NCBI GenBank assembly: GCA_030694265.1
Contig: JAUXYP010000008.1
Coordinates: 124,001 to 188,000, forward strand
Origin: Sulfuricurvum sp.
GTDB lineage: Bacteria > Campylobacterota > Campylobacteria > Campylobacterales > Sulfurimonadaceae
Length of the DNA stretch: 64,000 nt
Reading direction: 5' to 3'
Shown: positions 53,389 through 62,347 of the stretch, in pieces
How the letters are laid out: the number at the start of each line of letters is the position of its first letter
Numbering within the stretch: position 1 is the first letter of the stretch
Notes under the pieces: generated by a model
Seen by the model: the letters and a program-made list of their open reading frames with translations, nothing else
Told to the model about the DNA's origin: nothing
Database searches by the model: none
Program-made: the position numbers and the translations under genes

Positions 53389-54351
53389 TTATCTAGGTAA
53401 TAAATTTTGTGCAGACTCTTCCATACTACTGATGATAAGCGGAATAATATCATGGCTTTTTGTTTTGTCGATGAAACCATCTGCTCCTAAGCCTGCTGCT
53501 TCACGTTTGTTATTCTCTCCGGTCATAGAGCTATTGACGATAATAGGAATATTTTTGGTTTCTGGATTTGCTTTTAGCATTTTTACAACGGTAAACCCTG
53601 ACATCTCTGGCATTTCAATATCCGTTATGATTGCGGGGATCGAGGAAGGGTTAGGATGCGCTGAAATATAGTCTATTAACTCTTTTCCATTATTGAATAT
53701 TTGATAAGAAAGTTTGGCATTGGCAAATATTTGTCGTAAATGCCTCTGAGCTGTTTTTGAATCTTCTGCAATAAGGACAGTACCATTTCGAAGCTTGTCG
53801 GGTATGACTAAGTTATCAATATTATTAGGGGATTCATGTATGTTGACCATAGCTTGTGGGATGACATCTGCCAAGAGTTTTTCATAGTCGAGTACTAAGC
53901 ACAAGCTTCCATCATCTAATCGGGTGTCATTGATAACAAGTCCATCTTCTCCTAAGCGATAGCTATCAGGTGCGTGCATTTCATTCCAATTCTTCTTAAT
54001 AACACGATGTGCGAACATAATACGAATACCGATAATAATCCCATTAAAATCGCAAATCAAAAGATTCGAGGCTTGCTTTTGCTCTTTATCAAGTTCCGAG
54101 CCTAACCATTTTGGCAAATTGAGAATCGGGATCTGAAGTCCGCGTAAAACAATAGTACCCTCAAGTAGTGGATGTGCTGCTGGAATAAGAGTTAAGTGAT
54201 GGTGCTTTGATTCAACTACTTCACGTGTTTTAAAAACGTTTATAGCGTAGTAAGAAGATGTTTGTGCTGCATCAATTTTGAATATGAGTAACTGTACTTC
54301 ATTGTTTTTTGCCAGGTTAGTGGACGCATCTACGTGTTCTAAAAGAGACAT
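53389..54351 (-). CDS. cheV: Chemotaxis protein CheV (CheW plus receiver domain)
   Basis: A 320-residue protein: CheW-like domain (about 18-168) and a receiver (about 190-315) with phospho-acceptor Asp244 (IITDIEMP), the acidic pair in IAEDSK (195-197) and Lys in FIDKT. CheV couples chemoreceptors to the CheA kinase and tunes its activity; Campylobacterota typically carry one to three. It stands alone with 114 bases to the divergent molybdopterin gene. Confidence 0.92.
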   Translation of the reverse strand: MSLLEHVDASTNLAKNNEVQLLIFKIDAAQTSSYYAINVFKTREVVESKHHHLTLIPAAHPLLEGTIVLRGLQIPILNLPKWLGSELDKEQKQASNLLICDFNGIIIGIRIMFAHRVIKKNWNEMHAPDSYRLGEDGLVINDTRLDDGSLCLVLDYEKLLADVIPQAMVNIHESPNNIDNLVIPDKLRNGTVLIAEDSKTAQRHLRQIFANAKLSYQIFNNGKELIDYISAHPNPSSIPAIITDIEMPEMSGFTVVKMLKANPETKNIPIIVNSSMTGENNKREAAGLGADGFIDKTKSHDIIPLIISSMEESAQNLLPR

Positions 54352-54474
54352 TCTAATCCTCTGCTAATTAATTGTATTAATGATAGCACAAATAAGGGAT
54401 TTTTTACTAAAAAGTAAAGCCATAGCACTGTAGAATATGTAAAAGTCGTATTGTGAAAGCAGAGTGTGCCTAAA

Positions 54475-56214
54475 ATGAGCCAAACTACTACATGTCCTCT
54501 GGATTGTTATGATGCATGCAGGATAATCATTGATAAAAATGGTAAGTTAAAAGGGGATGATACCCATCCAATTACCCAGGGATATTTATGCCCACATTTA
54601 AACCATTATGATGAATTTGAACGAATTTTAGTGCCAAAATATAAAGGTAAAACTATTTCTTTAGAAGAAGCTATGGAAATATTATGCAATACATTGCAAA
54701 GCAGTGATCCGGCTAAAACTTTATTTTATCGCGGGAGTGGAAATATTGGCTTGATGCAGCGAAGTTCTGATCATTTTTTTGCGGGGATGGGGGCCATAGG
54801 TACACGTGGTTCGCTGTGTGATGGTGCCGGAGAAGCAGGGATAATTGAGGGTCGTGGGATCAATTATGCTCTTTCGCCTGGTATCATTGACGAGGCAGAG
54901 GTGGTGATCGTATGGGGAAGAAATCCTCATGTTACACATTCGCATTTGTTAGGCACTCTAAAAAATAAATCGATTATTGTGATCGATCCCGTCCAAACGC
55001 AGTTGGCAAAAACAGCCGCTCTTCATATCCAGATTAAACCGCATTGCGATTTACAGTTGGCATTGTTGTTGTCTCGCTTTGTGGTTATTGAAGGATCACA
55101 GGATAAAGATTTTTTGGAAGAGTACGGAAATGATTATCAAGACTTTTATGAACTGACACAGACACTTAGGATTAAATCAACCCTTGAATCAATCGATGTG
55201 ACACTCGGTCAGATTGGATCATTATTAGAGTTGATTCGCGATAAAAGGACAGTGGTATTAGTGGGAACAGGTGTTCAAAAATATCGTAACGGTGCAGAGG
55301 TGCTGCGTGCGATTGATGCATTTGGAGCGATTCTAGGCTTATTCGGTAAAGCTGGATGCGGTGTAGGATTTTTAGGATCATCCACGCAGGGGTTAGACTT
55401 TCCATTTCGCACGTTGCACAAAACAGTTCCTAAACCTACGATTGATTTTTCAGCATTTAACACGGTGTTTATTCAAGGCGGAAATCCTTTAGGGCAAATG
55501 CCCAACAGTGGTAAAGTGACGGATGAATTTGGAAGGGCAGGGTTTAAAATTTATTTTGGCCTGTATGAAAACGAGACTTCGCAAGAATGTGACTTGATAC
55601 TCCCGGCAAAAACTTTTTTGGAAAAAGAAGATGTTCGCAGTTCGTATGGAGATTTTACACTGCAAAAAATGTCAAAACTTCGGGACAGTAAAATAGGGAT
55701 CAGTGAATACGATCTAGCATCTGCTTTATGCAATCGCTTTAATCTCTCTATTCCAACGCAGCAAGAGTGTTTGGAGTTTTTTTATGATCAGATGGTAAGT
55801 AAAGATGGAGTAGACTACAAAAAGAATATGCCAGATATTCCGTATGAAAATGGATTTGAGACCGATAACGGTGAGTTTGAATTTATAGATGAAATCGATT
55901 TAAGTTATAGTGGTGAAGAGGGACTGTTTTTGTTAACTCCTAAAGCAGCCAGATCTCTTAATTCACAGTTTCACCGTCCAAGTGGCGTTCATTTGCATCC
56001 GCAGAGCGGTTTTGAGATTGGAGATATGGTAATGGTAAGCAGTAAAAATGGATCGATTAAAATGAGCGTATATCACGATGAACGTTTGCGCATTGATTGT
56101 GCGATCATCTATGCAGGTACACGTGGTTTAAATAATCTAACACCCAGTCTTTTGAGTTATGAGGGTGAAAACGCTGTTTATCAAGAAAATAAAATAAAGG
56201 TAGAAAAATGTTAA
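54475..56214 (+). CDS. Molybdopterin oxidoreductase (COG0243, FdhF/BisC-like), single subunit
   Basis: About 579 residues. An N-terminal iron-sulfur cluster motif is present (C-x3-C-x3-C near residues 7-15, then a fourth Cys 24 residues later), followed by a molybdopterin domain (GSGNIGLMQRSSDHFF, VVIWGRNPHVTHSH, GVQKYRNGAEVLRAIDAF), with TPKAARSLNSQF and GLNNLTPS in the C-terminal molydopterin dinucleotide-binding domain. It is shorter than formate or nitrate reductases and has no neighbouring iron-sulfur or membrane subunit. Substrate not evident. Start ATG 54475, ten bases after AGAG; in-frame GTG 54466 is possible. Overlaps argD by seven bases. Confidence 0.82.
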   Translation: MSQTTTCPLDCYDACRIIIDKNGKLKGDDTHPITQGYLCPHLNHYDEFERILVPKYKGKTISLEEAMEILCNTLQSSDPAKTLFYRGSGNIGLMQRSSDHFFAGMGAIGTRGSLCDGAGEAGIIEGRGINYALSPGIIDEAEVVIVWGRNPHVTHSHLLGTLKNKSIIVIDPVQTQLAKTAALHIQIKPHCDLQLALLLSRFVVIEGSQDKDFLEEYGNDYQDFYELTQTLRIKSTLESIDVTLGQIGSLLELIRDKRTVVLVGTGVQKYRNGAEVLRAIDAFGAILGLFGKAGCGVGFLGSSTQGLDFPFRTLHKTVPKPTIDFSAFNTVFIQGGNPLGQMPNSGKVTDEFGRAGFKIYFGLYENETSQECDLILPAKTFLEKEDVRSSYGDFTLQKMSKLRDSKIGISEYDLASALCNRFNLSIPTQQECLEFFYDQMVSKDGVDYKKNMPDIPYENGFETDNGEFEFIDEIDLSYSGEEGLFLLTPKAARSLNSQFHRPSGVHLHPQSGFEIGDMVMVSSKNGSIKMSVYHDERLRIDCAIIYAGTRGLNNLTPSLLSYEGENAVYQENKIKVEKC

Positions 56215-57386
56215 CTCAAAATTTTGATCAATTTGTCCTTCCAACTTATGCGCGACAGCCTTTGAGCTTTGTTGAGGGAAAAAATGCACGTCTAACCGAC
56301 AGTGAGGGTAAAGAGTATATTGATTTTGCAGCAGGTATCGCTGTGTGCAGTGTGGGGCATGGAAATGATCGCTTGACCAAAGCTATATGTGATCAAGTTT
56401 CCAAATTAATTCATGTTTCAAATCTTTACTACATAGAGCCGCAGGGTGAATGTGCTCGCCGTATTGTTCAGCAAAGCGGTTATAACATGAAATGTTTTTT
56501 TGGAAACAGTGGAGCAGAAGCAAACGAAGGGGCGATTAAGATAGCACGTAAATTTGGGGAAGTGGATGGCGAACCAAAGCGGTACAAAATCATTACGCTG
56601 GAACACTCTTTTCACGGTCGTACCATCACGGCACTCAAAGCAACGGGTCAAGAGTCGATGCACAACTATTTCGGACCGTTCCCGGATGGATTTGTGTATG
56701 CTAAAAACATCGATGAAATTGAATCGTTATTGGATGAACACACCGTTGCAGTAATGATCGAGTTGGTCCAAGGAGAGGGCGGAGTACAACCGTTGGATCG
56801 CGACAAAGTGCAAGCACTCTCAAAACTGCTAAAATCAAAAAATATTTTGTTGATGGTAGATGAAGTTCAGACAGGTATCTACCGCACGGGTGAATTTTTG
56901 GCCTCGAATTTGTATGAAATCGAACCTGATGTTATCACTCTGGCAAAGGGTCTAGGGGGCGGTGTTCCAATCGGCGTTGTGATGACGAATCGCCTTGATG
57001 TTTTTGCTGCTGGTGATCATGGATCAACGTTTGGCGGGAACTATCTCTCCACCACGGCTGCCAATGAAGTACTGGACATTCTCGAAGAGCTTAAAAGCAG
57101 CGGTGAACTTGATGAGACACTGATTTATTTTGAAGAAGCCTTATCACGCTTTGCAGCACAACACCCTGCCATATTTATGGAACATGTAGGCTTTGGGCTT
57201 ATGCGCGGATTGCGTGTGGTGGATGCTGATACCTTGGGTAAAATCATCAATGCTGCTCGCAATGAAGGGCTTATCGTACTCAAAGCTGGACGCAATACAT
57301 TACGCTTTCTTCCTCCCCTTACGATTACCAAAGAGGATATTGACGAAGGATTTGCACGGCTTGAAAAAGCAATGGCAAGTTTATAG
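56208..57386 (+). CDS. argD: Acetylornithine aminotransferase
   Basis: A 392-residue class III PLP aminotransferase. PLP-lysine Lys247 is in TLAKGLGGGVP, and the D-E-V-Q-T-G motif (218-223) and FFGNSGAEANEGAIKIAR (98-115) fit acetylornithine aminotransferases (which may also serve succinyl-diaminopimelate). It catalyses a step in arginine synthesis. It overlaps the molybdopterin gene by seven bases and is followed by a methyltransferase gene eight bases later, so its operon partners are not biosynthetic neighbours. Confidence 0.92.
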   Translation: MLTQNFDQFVLPTYARQPLSFVEGKNARLTDSEGKEYIDFAAGIAVCSVGHGNDRLTKAICDQVSKLIHVSNLYYIEPQGECARRIVQQSGYNMKCFFGNSGAEANEGAIKIARKFGEVDGEPKRYKIITLEHSFHGRTITALKATGQESMHNYFGPFPDGFVYAKNIDEIESLLDEHTVAVMIELVQGEGGVQPLDRDKVQALSKLLKSKNILLMVDEVQTGIYRTGEFLASNLYEIEPDVITLAKGLGGGVPIGVVMTNRLDVFAAGDHGSTFGGNYLSTTAANEVLDILEELKSSGELDETLIYFEEALSRFAAQHPAIFMEHVGFGLMRGLRVVDADTLGKIINAARNEGLIVLKAGRNTLRFLPPLTITKEDIDEGFARLEKAMASL

Positions 57387-57394
57387 GGTTTTAA

Positions 57395-58384
57395 ATGCTT
57401 TTTAGTCAGTATATGCACGAGTGGCTGTATGGTGAAAATGGCTATTACGGATCGTATCATCCCATCGGTAAAAAAGGGGATTTTTACACGGCTGTTAGTA
57501 CCTCTAAGTTTTTTGGCGGTTCTATTGCACAGCACATCATTAAACGTATCGATGAGGGATTTTTGTCCTCTGACTCATTGATTTGTGAGATTGGTGCTCA
57601 CCACGGCTATTTATTAGCTGATATCATCGAATTTCTCTATACTCTTCGACCCCAATTATTGAAGTCACTACGATTTGGGATTATTGAGCGTTTTGATGCG
57701 CTTCAAGCTCAGCAGAAGAGCTATTTTGAGGAATCTTTTGGGGATGTCGTCAAGCTTGAACATTATCATGATGTCAGTGAGATAAAGGCATCGTGTGCTT
57801 TTTTTCTGGCTAATGAAATATTTGATGCCTTTGCTTGTGAACTTTTTTACAAAGATAAAATCGGTCGGGTGGAAGAGGGTAAAATAATCTTTGACGTAGA
57901 GTCAGCTGAATGTTCTGCACATGCTTTAAAATATAAAAAAGATCGTGGGGAAATAGCGGTAGGATACGAATCGTTTGCCGCTTCGATGGCACAAAGCGTT
58001 GCCAAATTTGAGTTTATGAGTTTTGATTACGGTGAGTTAGAGGCACGCAGTGATTTTTCGATTCGCGTCTATCAAGAGCACAAAGTATTTCCGCTGTTTG
58101 ATGAGACTTTAGAGATGCAAAAAGCATTTGCAACAACCGATATCACCTATGACGTCAATTTTGCACATGTTAAAGAGGCGTTTGAGGCTCAGGAGCTAAA
58201 ATGTGTACAGTATGCAACACAATTGGTGGCACTGGTGGAAATGGGAATTTTAGATTTACTCTCAACATTGAGGGAAAAAGCAAGCGATGAAATCTATATT
58301 CAAGAGCTCGAAAAAGTAAAAGTACTTATTACTCCATCCCTTATGGGAGAACGATTTAAGATGATCCGTTTTGTACAAGAATAA
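57395..58384 (+). CDS. SAM-dependent methyltransferase, NDUFAF7/MidA family
   Basis: A 329-residue protein of the COG1565 group. Seen are YGSYHPIGKKGDFYTAVSTSKFFGG (outline, residues about 18-42), EIGAHHGYLLADII (about 67-80, where most methyltransferases have E-x-G-x-G-x-G) and FLANEIFDAFACE (about 132-144). Mitochondrial NDUFAF7 dimethylates an arginine in complex I; the bacterial substrate is not fixed. The SAM-binding glycines are partly replaced (GAHHG), which is an unusual motif. Gene spacing of eight bases from argD and 14 to thiS suggests one transcript. Confidence 0.82.
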   Translation: MLFSQYMHEWLYGENGYYGSYHPIGKKGDFYTAVSTSKFFGGSIAQHIIKRIDEGFLSSDSLICEIGAHHGYLLADIIEFLYTLRPQLLKSLRFGIIERFDALQAQQKSYFEESFGDVVKLEHYHDVSEIKASCAFFLANEIFDAFACELFYKDKIGRVEEGKIIFDVESAECSAHALKYKKDRGEIAVGYESFAASMAQSVAKFEFMSFDYGELEARSDFSIRVYQEHKVFPLFDETLEMQKAFATTDITYDVNFAHVKEAFEAQELKCVQYATQLVALVEMGILDLLSTLREKASDEIYIQELEKVKVLITPSLMGERFKMIRFVQE

Positions 58385-58398
58385 AATTAGCAGGGAAA

Positions 58399-58602
58399 AT
58401 GATGAAGATTAAAGTAAATGGCGAAAGTAGAGAATTTGAAGAAGCGACAACGCTTCAACAGTTGATTCAGTCGCTAGGTTTAGAATCAAAAGTAATGGCT
58501 GCCGCAGTTAATATGGAAATTGTTAAACAAGATGCGTGGGATAAAGCAGTACTAAACGATGGAGATACCATCGAACTGCTGGATTTTGTTGGCGGTGGGT
58601 GA
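58399..58602 (+). CDS. thiS: Sulfur carrier protein ThiS
   Basis: A 67-residue ubiquitin-like protein ending in VGGG. ThiS-type proteins are thiocarboxylated at the terminal Gly-Gly (the final residue is an extra Gly here) and supply sulfur for the thiazole of thiamine. The ATG is preceded by AGGGAAA. No thiG, thiF or thiH is nearby, so the target pathway is inferred from family only; it could also serve another sulfur-transfer route. Confidence 0.85.
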   Translation: MMKIKVNGESREFEEATTLQQLIQSLGLESKVMAAAVNMEIVKQDAWDKAVLNDGDTIELLDFVGGG

Positions 58603-58603
58603 A

Positions 58604-58900
58604 CTACGATTGAGCTGACAACAGTTTCTCATATTTGGTTTTGAGTATAAGGTATTGTTTGTGTAGTTCTTCATACTCTTTTTTATAATCAATCGCAATT
58701 GCTTCACCATCATTTACGTTAGGATGAGAATCTTCAATAACTTTTTTCTCTATCTTTGGATTGAGAATATAGGTAATCTCTTTTCCATTTTCCTCTTTTA
58801 CAACAGTCTGCACTTCTCCATTCATTGTTTTTTTAATGACAGTGTGGGTACTGAGTCGATAAAGTGAGGCGTATTTTTGTATGGTTAGTAACGTTTCCAT
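58604..58900 (-). CDS. Small helix-turn-helix protein with coiled coil
   Basis: A 98-residue protein. The N-terminal part (LLTIQKYASLYRLSTHTV, about 4-21) resembles a MerR/excisionase-like helix-turn-helix; the C-terminal 35 residues (YKKEYEELHKQYLILKTKYEKLL) form a coiled coil. It may bind DNA as a dimer. It lies nine bases after the RlmI-like gene on the same strand. Family not identified. Confidence 0.55.
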   Translation of the reverse strand: METLLTIQKYASLYRLSTHTVIKKTMNGEVQTVVKEENGKEITYILNPKIEKKVIEDSHPNVNDGEAIAIDYKKEYEELHKQYLILKTKYEKLLSAQS

Positions 58901-58909
58901 CGGTTTTTC

Positions 58910-60082
58910 CTATAAAGCTGTTTTTCGTAATACGATGCCGCTAAGATATGCGGAATTTGGGATATTGAGGATATAGGGGTGATCTTCATCAGCACGCAAT
59001 AGCTCGATAACTTCTAAAGGAATACGTGCTTTGGTAGACGCTTCGAGTGATAGTTCCTGCAAGTCATTTAAAGAGACATGATGGGAGCATGAAAATACCG
59101 CAACGATTCCATCTTCATTTAACAATTTTAAAGCCGCTGAGAGGAGAAATTTAAACCCCTTGATCGCTCCCTCGGCTTCTTTTTTTGTTTTAGCAAAAGG
59201 GGGTGGGTCGAGGACGATACAGTCATACGTATTTTTGGTCATCTTTTCTAGCGTTAAAAAATCAAAAGCGTCTTGTTTGATAATGTCACAGGTCTCAAAA
59301 CCGTTAAGGGTGATGTTCTGCGCCACTTGTGCCAACGCATGATCGGCAAGATCGACAAAACGGACATGGGCACCGTTTTTGAGTGCGTAGAGTCCAAATC
59401 CACCTGCGTTGCAAAAGATATCGAGTACTTTATCGTTTTTGCGAATATGGTTGGCAAGAGCATGGCGATTGCGACGCTGATCCAAATAAAATCCTGTCTT
59501 TTGTCCTTCGTACAGATTAACAACAAAGGAGATACCATTTTCAGAAATGGTAATTTCTTGAGGTACTTCACCGTAAATAACGCCGTTTAGTGTTTCAATC
59601 CCTTCTTTTGTGCGTACTTTCATATCCGATTTGTCAAAAATACCCATTGGATTTAATACATCTATCAATGCCTTGATGATTTCTTTACGGAAGCACTCCA
59701 TACCAAGTGTATTTATCTGTATTGCGGTATAACCGTTGTACCAATCGACAATAAGACCAGGTAAAAAATCGGCTTCTGAGTGAACAACACGATAAGCATC
59801 AGAACTATCTGTGATATTCGTCCGTTTTTTTAGGGCTTGTTGTAGGCGTGAAGTAAAAAAATCTTGATTGATTTCTCTTTGTTCAAAGGTGAGGATACGG
59901 ACTGAAATTTTACTTTTTTGGTTGATGTACCCACGGCCTAAAAATTCACCATTGTGAGAGAGGACATCGACTACTTCGCCATCTTCCGCATCGATTGGTG
60001 CAATCAACTCATTTTGATAAACCCAACAAAAAAAACTTTTGAGTTTATAAGAAGCGCTTTTCGTAATGGTGACATTTTTCAT
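58910..60082 (-). CDS. Class I SAM-dependent rRNA methyltransferase, RlmI-like
   Basis: A 390-residue protein with a PUA-like N terminus (about 1-80), a middle EEHEAD-like domain, and a Rossmann methyltransferase core (about 200-390) containing KVLDIFCNAGGFGLYAL and the VLDPPPFAKTK motif (DPPPF, the active site). FSCSHHVS near residue 340 is typical of RlmI, which makes m5C in 23S rRNA. The name is by family; the exact base cannot be confirmed. Confidence 0.88.
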   Translation of the reverse strand: MKNVTITKSASYKLKSFFCWVYQNELIAPIDAEDGEVVDVLSHNGEFLGRGYINQKSKISVRILTFEQREINQDFFTSRLQQALKKRTNITDSSDAYRVVHSEADFLPGLIVDWYNGYTAIQINTLGMECFRKEIIKALIDVLNPMGIFDKSDMKVRTKEGIETLNGVIYGEVPQEITISENGISFVVNLYEGQKTGFYLDQRRNRHALANHIRKNDKVLDIFCNAGGFGLYALKNGAHVRFVDLADHALAQVAQNITLNGFETCDIIKQDAFDFLTLEKMTKNTYDCIVLDPPPFAKTKKEAEGAIKGFKFLLSAALKLLNEDGIVAVFSCSHHVSLNDLQELSLEASTKARIPLEVIELLRADEDHPYILNIPNSAYLSGIVLRKTAL

Positions 60083-60217
60083 CTATATCCCTGAATTGTC
60101 CCATTAAAAAGCTATGTGACTGGTGATGTAATGGTATCATATAGGGGGTTAGGAGTGAATAAAGTAAAAAGGAAGATTTTGTGTGGAAATGATTATATAA
60201 TTGTATGATTAAAATAA

Positions 60218-60226
60218 TGATATATT
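60218..60226 (+). promoter_or_regulatory. Extended -10 promoter element before the SQR-like gene
   Basis: TGATATATT (TG-n-TATATT), 31 bases before the ATG at 60257, with GGAG as ribosome binding site between them. No good -35 is visible. Confidence 0.4.
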
Positions 60227-60256
60227 ATGACTTTAGAAAAGTATTGGAGAATATGA

Positions 60257-61426
60257 ATGAAGCGTGTAGTGATCCTTGGTGGTGGTATTGCCGCAATAGA
60301 AGCAGCAATTTTTTACAAAAAAGAAGGATTTGAGGTTGAATTGGTCAGTGAACGAGACTATTTGTTCATCTATCCGATTTCGATTTGGATTCCTGTTGGG
60401 ATGACACCGTTTGAATATGCTTCTATGCCATTGGAAAAATTGGCACAACGCCATGGCTTTACTTTTACACTGGACAGCGTCGTAGAAATCAGTGGTTCAC
60501 AAAAAAGTATAACGCTCAAAGATAGCGGGTTGCGAGAGGTGGAACACCTCGTGATCGCAGTAGGCTCAGGGAAAATGAAACATGAGGGGCTAGAGCATAC
60601 CCTCTCCATTTGCGGGGCACCTGAACAGTCCGTGATGCTTAAGAAGCGTATTGATGATTTGATAAAAAAGGGGAGTGGAAAAATTGCTCTAGGTTTTGGT
60701 GGAAACCCAAAAGACAGCAGCGGTGTACGTGGCGGTCCCGGATTTGAATTACTGTTTAATCTTCATCATCAATTGACTACCAAAGGGATACGTGATCGAT
60801 TTGAGTTAACGTTTTTTGCCCCGATGGCACAACCGGGTGCCCGTATGGGAAATAAAGCCGTTGCTATGATGGGAAAAATGTTTACACGTAACAAGATAAG
60901 CACCCGGTACGGTCAAAAAATAAGCCGTTTTGAGTCCACTGGTGTTCTCTTTGAAGATGGCAATGTCTTGGATAGTGATTTGACGATGTTTATCCCAGCA
61001 GGAGACGGTCATCCTATTATAAAATCAAGTGATTTGCCTCAAAACGAAGCAGGATTTATCCGTATTGATGACTATTGTCAAATTCAGGGAATCGAGGGAT
61101 GGTATGCTATTGGTGACGTCGCAGCGCTAGAAGGACCTGATTGGAAAGCCAAGCAGGGTCACATTGCAGAAGTGATGGCGCGTAACAGTGCCCATAATAG
61201 CGCGATTGCTTTGGGTCTTAAAAAAGGAGAGCCAAAAGGGTATCAAGAGCACCTGAGTATTTTATGTGTCATGGACATGGGTAACGGTGCAGGATTTGTG
61301 TATCGAAGTGATACCAAAGCACTATTGATCTCTATGCCAATTATCGGACATTGGATGAAGATCGCATGGGGCTGGTACTATAAATGGAGCAAGATGAATT
61401 TTATTCCCCGAATTGGGGGACTATAA
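60257..61426 (+). CDS. Sulfide:quinone oxidoreductase-like FAD flavoprotein
   Basis: A 389-residue NAD(P)/FAD-dependent oxidoreductase of the SQR/FCSD/NDH-2 group. FAD motif VVILGGGIAAIEAA (4-17), GDG near 249-251, and the second FAD motif WYAIGDVAAL (282-291). It has three cysteines: C119, C274 and C337 (LCVMDMGNGAGF). SQRs generally use two or three conserved cysteines near the flavin, and the C337 segment looks like the conserved C-terminal Cys segment of that group, but I cannot confirm the pair. Membrane-anchor helices at the C terminus (WMKIAWGWYYKW) are consistent with a quinone-reducing protein. A role in sulfide oxidation is likely but not proven. Confidence 0.7.
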   Translation: MKRVVILGGGIAAIEAAIFYKKEGFEVELVSERDYLFIYPISIWIPVGMTPFEYASMPLEKLAQRHGFTFTLDSVVEISGSQKSITLKDSGLREVEHLVIAVGSGKMKHEGLEHTLSICGAPEQSVMLKKRIDDLIKKGSGKIALGFGGNPKDSSGVRGGPGFELLFNLHHQLTTKGIRDRFELTFFAPMAQPGARMGNKAVAMMGKMFTRNKISTRYGQKISRFESTGVLFEDGNVLDSDLTMFIPAGDGHPIIKSSDLPQNEAGFIRIDDYCQIQGIEGWYAIGDVAALEGPDWKAKQGHIAEVMARNSAHNSAIALGLKKGEPKGYQEHLSILCVMDMGNGAGFVYRSDTKALLISMPIIGHWMKIAWGWYYKWSKMNFIPRIGGL

Positions 61427-61978
61427 AGACTTCTTCATGTAGGCAGTAACCAAAACGATTTGGGTTCCGTTGATTTTTCCCTCGATGAATTTTGCATCAT
61501 CAGTTAGATGGATGTTTTTAACAATGGTTCCACGTTTTGCAGTAAATCCTGCACCCTTGACATCAAGGTCTTTGATCAGGGTTACTGTGTCACCTTCTGA
61601 CAAAATCGTACCGTTACTGTCACGGTGAACTGTTACTCCTGTATCCTCAGTATTCTTGGCCCTGATTTTTGCTGAATCAGCCCATGCTTTTACATCGTCT
61701 TCGAGATACATCATATCCAATAGTTCTTGATTGCCAAGTGCTTGTAACAAACGGTACGACATTACTTGTACGGCAGGTGTTTCGCTCCACATACTGTCGC
61801 TTAGACAGCGCCAGTGATTGGCATCCAAATTTTCAGGATTGGCAATTTGTGCACGGCAGGTTTCACACGCATAGAGAGATTGTTCAGGACTGCCATCTCC
61901 GATATTTAAAACGTCTAAGTTCTCGGTTGAACCGCATAGTTCGCACTGATTATTGCTTCTTTGTTGTACTGTACTCAT
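61421..61978 (-). CDS. PhnA-domain zinc-ribbon protein
   Basis: A 185-residue protein with two domains: a zinc ribbon (about 12-38, C-x2-C and a second C-x2-C) and the PhnA C-terminal SH3-like domain (about 115-180, VHRDSNGTILSEGDTVTLIKDL). The name comes from phosphonate operons, but a role in phosphonate use is not supported by the family's later study. It shares one base with the acpS stop (TAATG) and overlaps the SQR-like gene end by six bases. Confidence 0.88.
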   Translation of the reverse strand: MSTVQQRSNNQCELCGSTENLDVLNIGDGSPEQSLYACETCRAQIANPENLDANHWRCLSDSMWSETPAVQVMSYRLLQALGNQELLDMMYLEDDVKAWADSAKIRAKNTEDTGVTVHRDSNGTILSEGDTVTLIKDLDVKGAGFTAKRGTIVKNIHLTDDAKFIEGKINGTQIVLVTAYMKKSL

Positions 61979-62340
61979 TAATTTCCTTTGATGTTTGATT
62001 CTAATGCTACGACGGCGATGGCATAATCACCGTCGTGGGTAATAGATAGTGCGATATCTCTGATTTTAAAATATTCGGACACTTTCTGGCTAAGAAAGAT
62101 TTGAGGTGCCCCTTTTAACGTCTTGGATATCACAATATCATGAAAGCCGCACTCATGTCCTATACCACAGCCTAATGCTTTTGCACACGCTTCTTTGGCT
62201 GCCCAAAAACCGGCAGCGTTGCGAGGACTCTTGAGAAGTGCTATTTCGCTAGAAGAGAGAAATTTGTGCAGTCCACGATCGCCAAAACGTTCTATAAAAC
62301 GTTTCATCCGATCGATTTTTATGAGATCGATACCGATCAT
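61978..62340 (-). CDS. acpS: Holo-[acyl-carrier-protein] synthase
   Basis: A 120-residue phosphopantetheinyl transferase. The metal-binding motif IGIDLIKIDRM (2-12) and FWAAKEACAKALGCG (about 47-61) are clear. It moves phosphopantetheine from CoA onto the serine of acyl carrier proteins, including presumably the one at 7915-8163. It sits seven bases after fliL and is translationally coupled to phnA. Confidence 0.93.
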   Translation of the reverse strand: MIGIDLIKIDRMKRFIERFGDRGLHKFLSSSEIALLKSPRNAAGFWAAKEACAKALGCGIGHECGFHDIVISKTLKGAPQIFLSQKVSEYFKIRDIALSITHDGDYAIAVVALESNIKGN

Positions 62341-62347
62341 AGGCAGT

